Shown: positions 61,454 through 64,000 of the stretch, piece after piece
How positions within the stretch are numbered: position 1 is the stretch's first letter
Layout of the letters: every line of letters starts with the position of its first letter
Assembly (NCBI GenBank): GCA_965248135.1
Contig: CBDFIN010000010.1
Location: 124,001-188,000 of the forward strand
DNA length: 64,000 bases
Reading direction: 5' to 3'
DNA from: SZUA-100 sp965248135
GTDB taxonomy: Bacteria > Pseudomonadota > Alphaproteobacteria > Rhizobiales > Rhizobiaceae
Notes under the pieces: generated by a model
Seen by the model: the letters and a program-made list of their open reading frames with translations, nothing else
Database searches by the model: none
What the model was told of the DNA's origin: nothing
Program-made: the position numbers and the translations under genes

Positions 61454-62158
61454 TCAGGAAAGCAGCCAGCCGCCATCCACATCGACCGTTGTGCCGGTGA
61501 CAAACTCGTTTTCCACCAGATAGACGATGGCCATGGCCACTTCATCGGCGGTGCCAACACGGGGAATGACGTTGTTGGCGGTGAGCTTGCGATAATGGGC
61601 CACACGTTCCTCACCTTTGAGCGCTACCATTGGCGTGTCGATCAGTCCTGGAGAGACCACATTCAGGCGTCGCGGTGCGATTTCGGGCGCAACGGCCCTT
61701 GCCAGCGCTTCCACGGCGCCACCAACGGCCGAAATCGCCACCTGGCCGGTGCGGCATTTGCGCGCCGGCGCGCCGCTCACCAAAACAACTGTCCCGTCTT
61801 CGGCCATACGTTCGACACCGTAACGCACCACATTGGCATAGCCCCAGAGTTTGTCGAACGAGGTTGCGAATCCGGCCATATCCATGCGCATGAACGGACC
61901 AATGGCGCGGTCACCACCGGTAGCAGCACTGATCAGGATATCAAAGGGCGCACATTCTTCAAACAATGCTGCAAGCGCTTCGCGGTCGCGGACATCGCAT
62001 TTCTTTAAGGTGACACCATCAGGCAAATCTGTTGCCCGCTCAGGATTGCGGCTTACCGCAACTATTTCGGCGCCTTTTTCTGCCAACTGTCTTACCGCAG
62101 CAAGGCCAATGCCCGAAGTACCGCCAAAGATGATTGCCTTTTTGCCGTTAACGTTCAT
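61454..62158 (-). CDS. SDR-family protein lacking the usual Tyr-x-x-x-Lys
   Basis: A 234-residue Rossmann-fold short-chain dehydrogenase/reductase-like protein. The nucleotide loop GGTSGIGLAAVRQLAEKG and the conserved VVSPGLIDTPM are present. At the catalytic site, where most SDRs have YSASKAAL, this one reads ISAVGGAV, so the Tyr and Lys are missing; a serine in VLVSGAPA remains. A subgroup of annotated SDR oxidoreductases shares this change, and their chemistry is unclear. It follows eno after 51 bases on the same strand. Confidence 0.85.
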   Translation of the reverse strand: MNVNGKKAIIFGGTSGIGLAAVRQLAEKGAEIVAVSRNPERATDLPDGVTLKKCDVRDREALAALFEECAPFDILISAATGGDRAIGPFMRMDMAGFATSFDKLWGYANVVRYGVERMAEDGTVVLVSGAPARKCRTGQVAISAVGGAVEALARAVAPEIAPRRLNVVSPGLIDTPMVALKGEERVAHYRKLTANNVIPRVGTADEVAMAIVYLVENEFVTGTTVDVDGGWLLS

Positions 62159-62209
62159 GGTCGCTCCTGTTTAGTTGTTGGAATTCGGCATTGTGGTGAA
62201 CAGGTCAGT

Positions 62210-63482
62210 TTACCGCAATATACTGCGTCCTGCATAGATAGCCTGATCGCCCAGCATTTCTTCGATACGCAACAGCTGATTATATTTTGCCAGCCGGTCG
62301 GAACGCGAAAGCGATCCGGTCTTAATCTGCCCGCAATTGGTGGCGACTGCCAGATCAGCGATGGTGGCGTCTTCAGTCTCGCCAGAACGGTGCGACATCA
62401 CGCTGGTGTAACTGGCCCGATTGGCCATGTTCACGGCACTCAGGGTTTCACTCAAGGTGCCGATTTGATTGACCTTGATCAGGATCGAGTTGGCGATACC
62501 TTTTTCGATACCCTCGGCCAGCCGCACCGTATTGGTGACAAACAGATCATCACCAACCAGTTGACATTTCTTGCCGCTCAAACCGGTATGGGCCTGCCAG
62601 CCGTCCCAATCGTCTTCGGCCATGCCGTCTTCAATCGAAATAATCGGATATTTGGTGATCAATTCGTCGAGATATTCGGCCAAGGCCTGTGGTTCCAGCA
62701 CCCTGCCCTCGCCACTAAGATCATAGCTGCCATTGTCGAAAAACTCGCTCGCAGCGCAGTCGAGGGCGAGATAAGACCTCTTCACCCGGTTTATAGCCCG
62801 CCTGTTCTATTGACTTCATGATAAAGTCCAGCGCTTCGGGGGCAGAACCGATATTGGGGGCAAAACCGCCCTCATCGCCAACATTGGTATTATGACCGGC
62901 ATCCGAAAGCGCCTTTTTAAGCGTGTGGAACACTTCGGCTCCCATGCGCAGCCCTTCGCTGAAGCTTTCAGCGCCGACCGGCATGATCATGAATTCCTGA
63001 AAATTGATCGGATTGTCGGCATGTTCGCCGCCATTGATGATGTTCATCATCGGCACGGGCAGAACCTGGGCGCTGGCACCGCCGACATAGCGGTATAGCG
63101 GCAGGTTGCAGGTTTTTGCGGCAGCCTTTGCCGCTGCAAGCGATACGCCCAAAATGGCGTTGGCACCGAGCCGGCTTTTGTTGTCGGTGCCGTCAAGTTC
63201 ACACATCATGCGGTCAAGCTTGAGCTGGTCTTCCACCTCAAGACCACTCAGCAGCTCGAAAATCTCGGCATTGACCGCCAAAACCGCGTTGCTGACACCC
63301 TTGCCCATCCAGCGATCACCACCATCGCGCAGCTCCATCGCCTCGTGGGCACCGGTCGATGCACCTGAGGGCACTGCTGCCCGTCCGCTAACGCCGTTTT
63401 CAAGCACGACATCAACCTCCACTGCCGGGTTTCCACGGCTGTCGAGAATTTGGCGGCCGATGATATCGGTAATGGCGGTCAT
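62210..63482 (-). CDS. eno: Enolase, with a one-base frameshift in this sequence
   Basis: Enolase interconverts 2-phosphoglycerate and phosphoenolpyruvate. The 5' part reads MTAITDIIGRQILDSRGNPAVEV, SGASTGAHEAMELRDG, and GDEGGFAPN up to GYKPGEEV; the 3' part continues from YLALDCAASEFF through SIEDGMAEDDWDGW, QLVGDDLFVTN, ILIKVNQIGTLSET and SHRSGETEDATIADLAV. The two parts are in different frames because of one extra A on the plus strand at about 62773-62774. All catalytic motifs are otherwise present, so a sequencing or assembly error is more likely than a dead gene. It lies downstream of kdsA. Confidence 0.9.
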
Positions 63483-63607
63483 GGCGGGTTCCCCTTGTTG
63501 CAACGATGGCGTCGTTCTAGCGCAGCCGCTCCAATGTGCAAGTGCTGGATAAAATAGTTTGGCCGGGATTGCGCACGACCGCGCTCAACATGCCGTTATT
63601 TGTTTAA

Positions 63608-64000
63608 TCAGGTCCGGCCCTTCACCACCGCATCGATTGCCATCAATTGTTCAAGCAGCGTTTTCATTTCACCAAGTGGCACCATATTCGGCCCGTCAGA
63701 GGGTGCATTGTCGGGGTCCTGATGCGTTTCGATAAACAGGCCGGCGACACCAACCGCAACCGCCGCCCGCGACAGAACGGGCACAAATTTCCGCTGACCA
63801 CCGGTGGTGGCACCCCTGCCACCCGGCTGCTGGACCGAATGGGTCGCATCAAAGATTACCGGTGCACCCATCGCCGCCATTTCCGGCAGCGAGCGCATAT
63901 CAGAAACCAGTGTGTTATAGCCAAAACTGGCCCCCCTTTCGGTCAACAATACATTGGGATTTCCGCCGCCAACTACTTTGTCCAGAACATTTTTCATGTC
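63608..64000 (-). CDS. kdsA: 3-deoxy-8-phosphooctulonate (KDO-8-P) synthase, C-terminal part
   Basis: KdsA condenses arabinose-5-phosphate and phosphoenolpyruvate to KDO-8-phosphate for lipopolysaccharide. The visible 130 residues carry ERGASFGYNTLVSDMRSLPEM, PVIFDATHSVQQPGG, SRAAVAVGVAGLFIETHQDP and PSDGPNMVPL, all diagnostic for the family. The 5' half lies beyond the window. It is upstream of eno in the same direction with a 125-base gap. Confidence 0.95.
   Translation of the reverse strand, partial: DMKNVLDKVVGGGNPNVLLTERGASFGYNTLVSDMRSLPEMAAMGAPVIFDATHSVQQPGGRGATTGGQRKFVPVLSRAAVAVGVAGLFIETHQDPDNAPSDGPNMVPLGEMKTLLEQLMAIDAVVKGRT

Noticed and set aside
62720..62790. Programmed ribosomal frameshift in eno
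   Set aside because: There is no slippery heptamer or downstream structure, and enolase is not known to use frameshifting. An extra base by error or mutation is simpler.

Overview
The window comes from an alphaproteobacterium, most likely of the order Hyphomicrobiales (Rhizobiales). The evidence is protein similarity recognised by eye plus several gene orders typical of that order: nagZ next to scpA, mfd-sdhE beside recG, a 14-gene nuo operon followed by birA, rnj and a methylmalonyl-CoA epimerase, and kdsA upstream of eno. I cannot assign a family or genus. GC content looks moderate, apart from one strongly AT-rich patch at 57.95-59.75 kb.

1-36.6 kb is mostly core chromosome. It holds scpA (5' end only) and nagZ, then a divergent pair: a non-pyrrolysine MttB-type methyltransferase and a dimethylglycine/sarcosine-dehydrogenase-like flavoprotein. 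These are followed by mfd-sdhE-hydrolase, recG, small secreted proteins, a YejA-like binding protein, a DsbA/FrnE-like protein and a serine/threonine-dehydratase-like enzyme. A long minus-strand block then runs nuoA to nuoN, birA, rnj, mce and a small DUF1467-type membrane protein. Two foreign genes sit inside the nuo operon: a GFA-family zinc protein between nuoC and nuoD, and a lipoprotein between nuoE and nuoF.

36.6-57 kb is accessory metabolism. A plus-strand aldehyde dehydrogenase, iron alcohol dehydrogenase and LysE exporter come first. A long minus-strand series follows. In transcription order it is a zinc alcohol dehydrogenase, an alpha/beta hydrolase, a LysR regulator, a sugar-type ABC transporter with an FGGY kinase, and then a corrinoid protein, a zinc-type UROD-family methyltransferase and a methyltetrahydrofolate:corrinoid methyltransferase. 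Divergent from it is a three-gene operon for a membrane di-iron desaturase/hydroxylase-like enzyme, a flavin ferredoxin reductase and a Rieske ferredoxin. I read this as a candidate route for importing a methylated sugar-, polyol- or amine-like compound and sending its methyl groups to the folate pool. The substrate is unknown.

57-61.5 kb is a graveyard of mobile DNA. It contains an inverted-repeat element, an IS110 fragment, an IS21-like end, an AT-rich secreted transglutaminase-fold gene, a membrane-protein gene broken by a repeat and frameshifts, and several copies of a modular palindromic repeat bounded by CTAG. The same repeats lie against the 3' ends of accessory genes at 40.3, 43.8, 56.8 and 61.4 kb and in three cases contain the stop codon. 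From 61.45 kb core genes resume: an atypical SDR protein, eno (with a one-base frameshift in this sequence) and the 3' part of kdsA.
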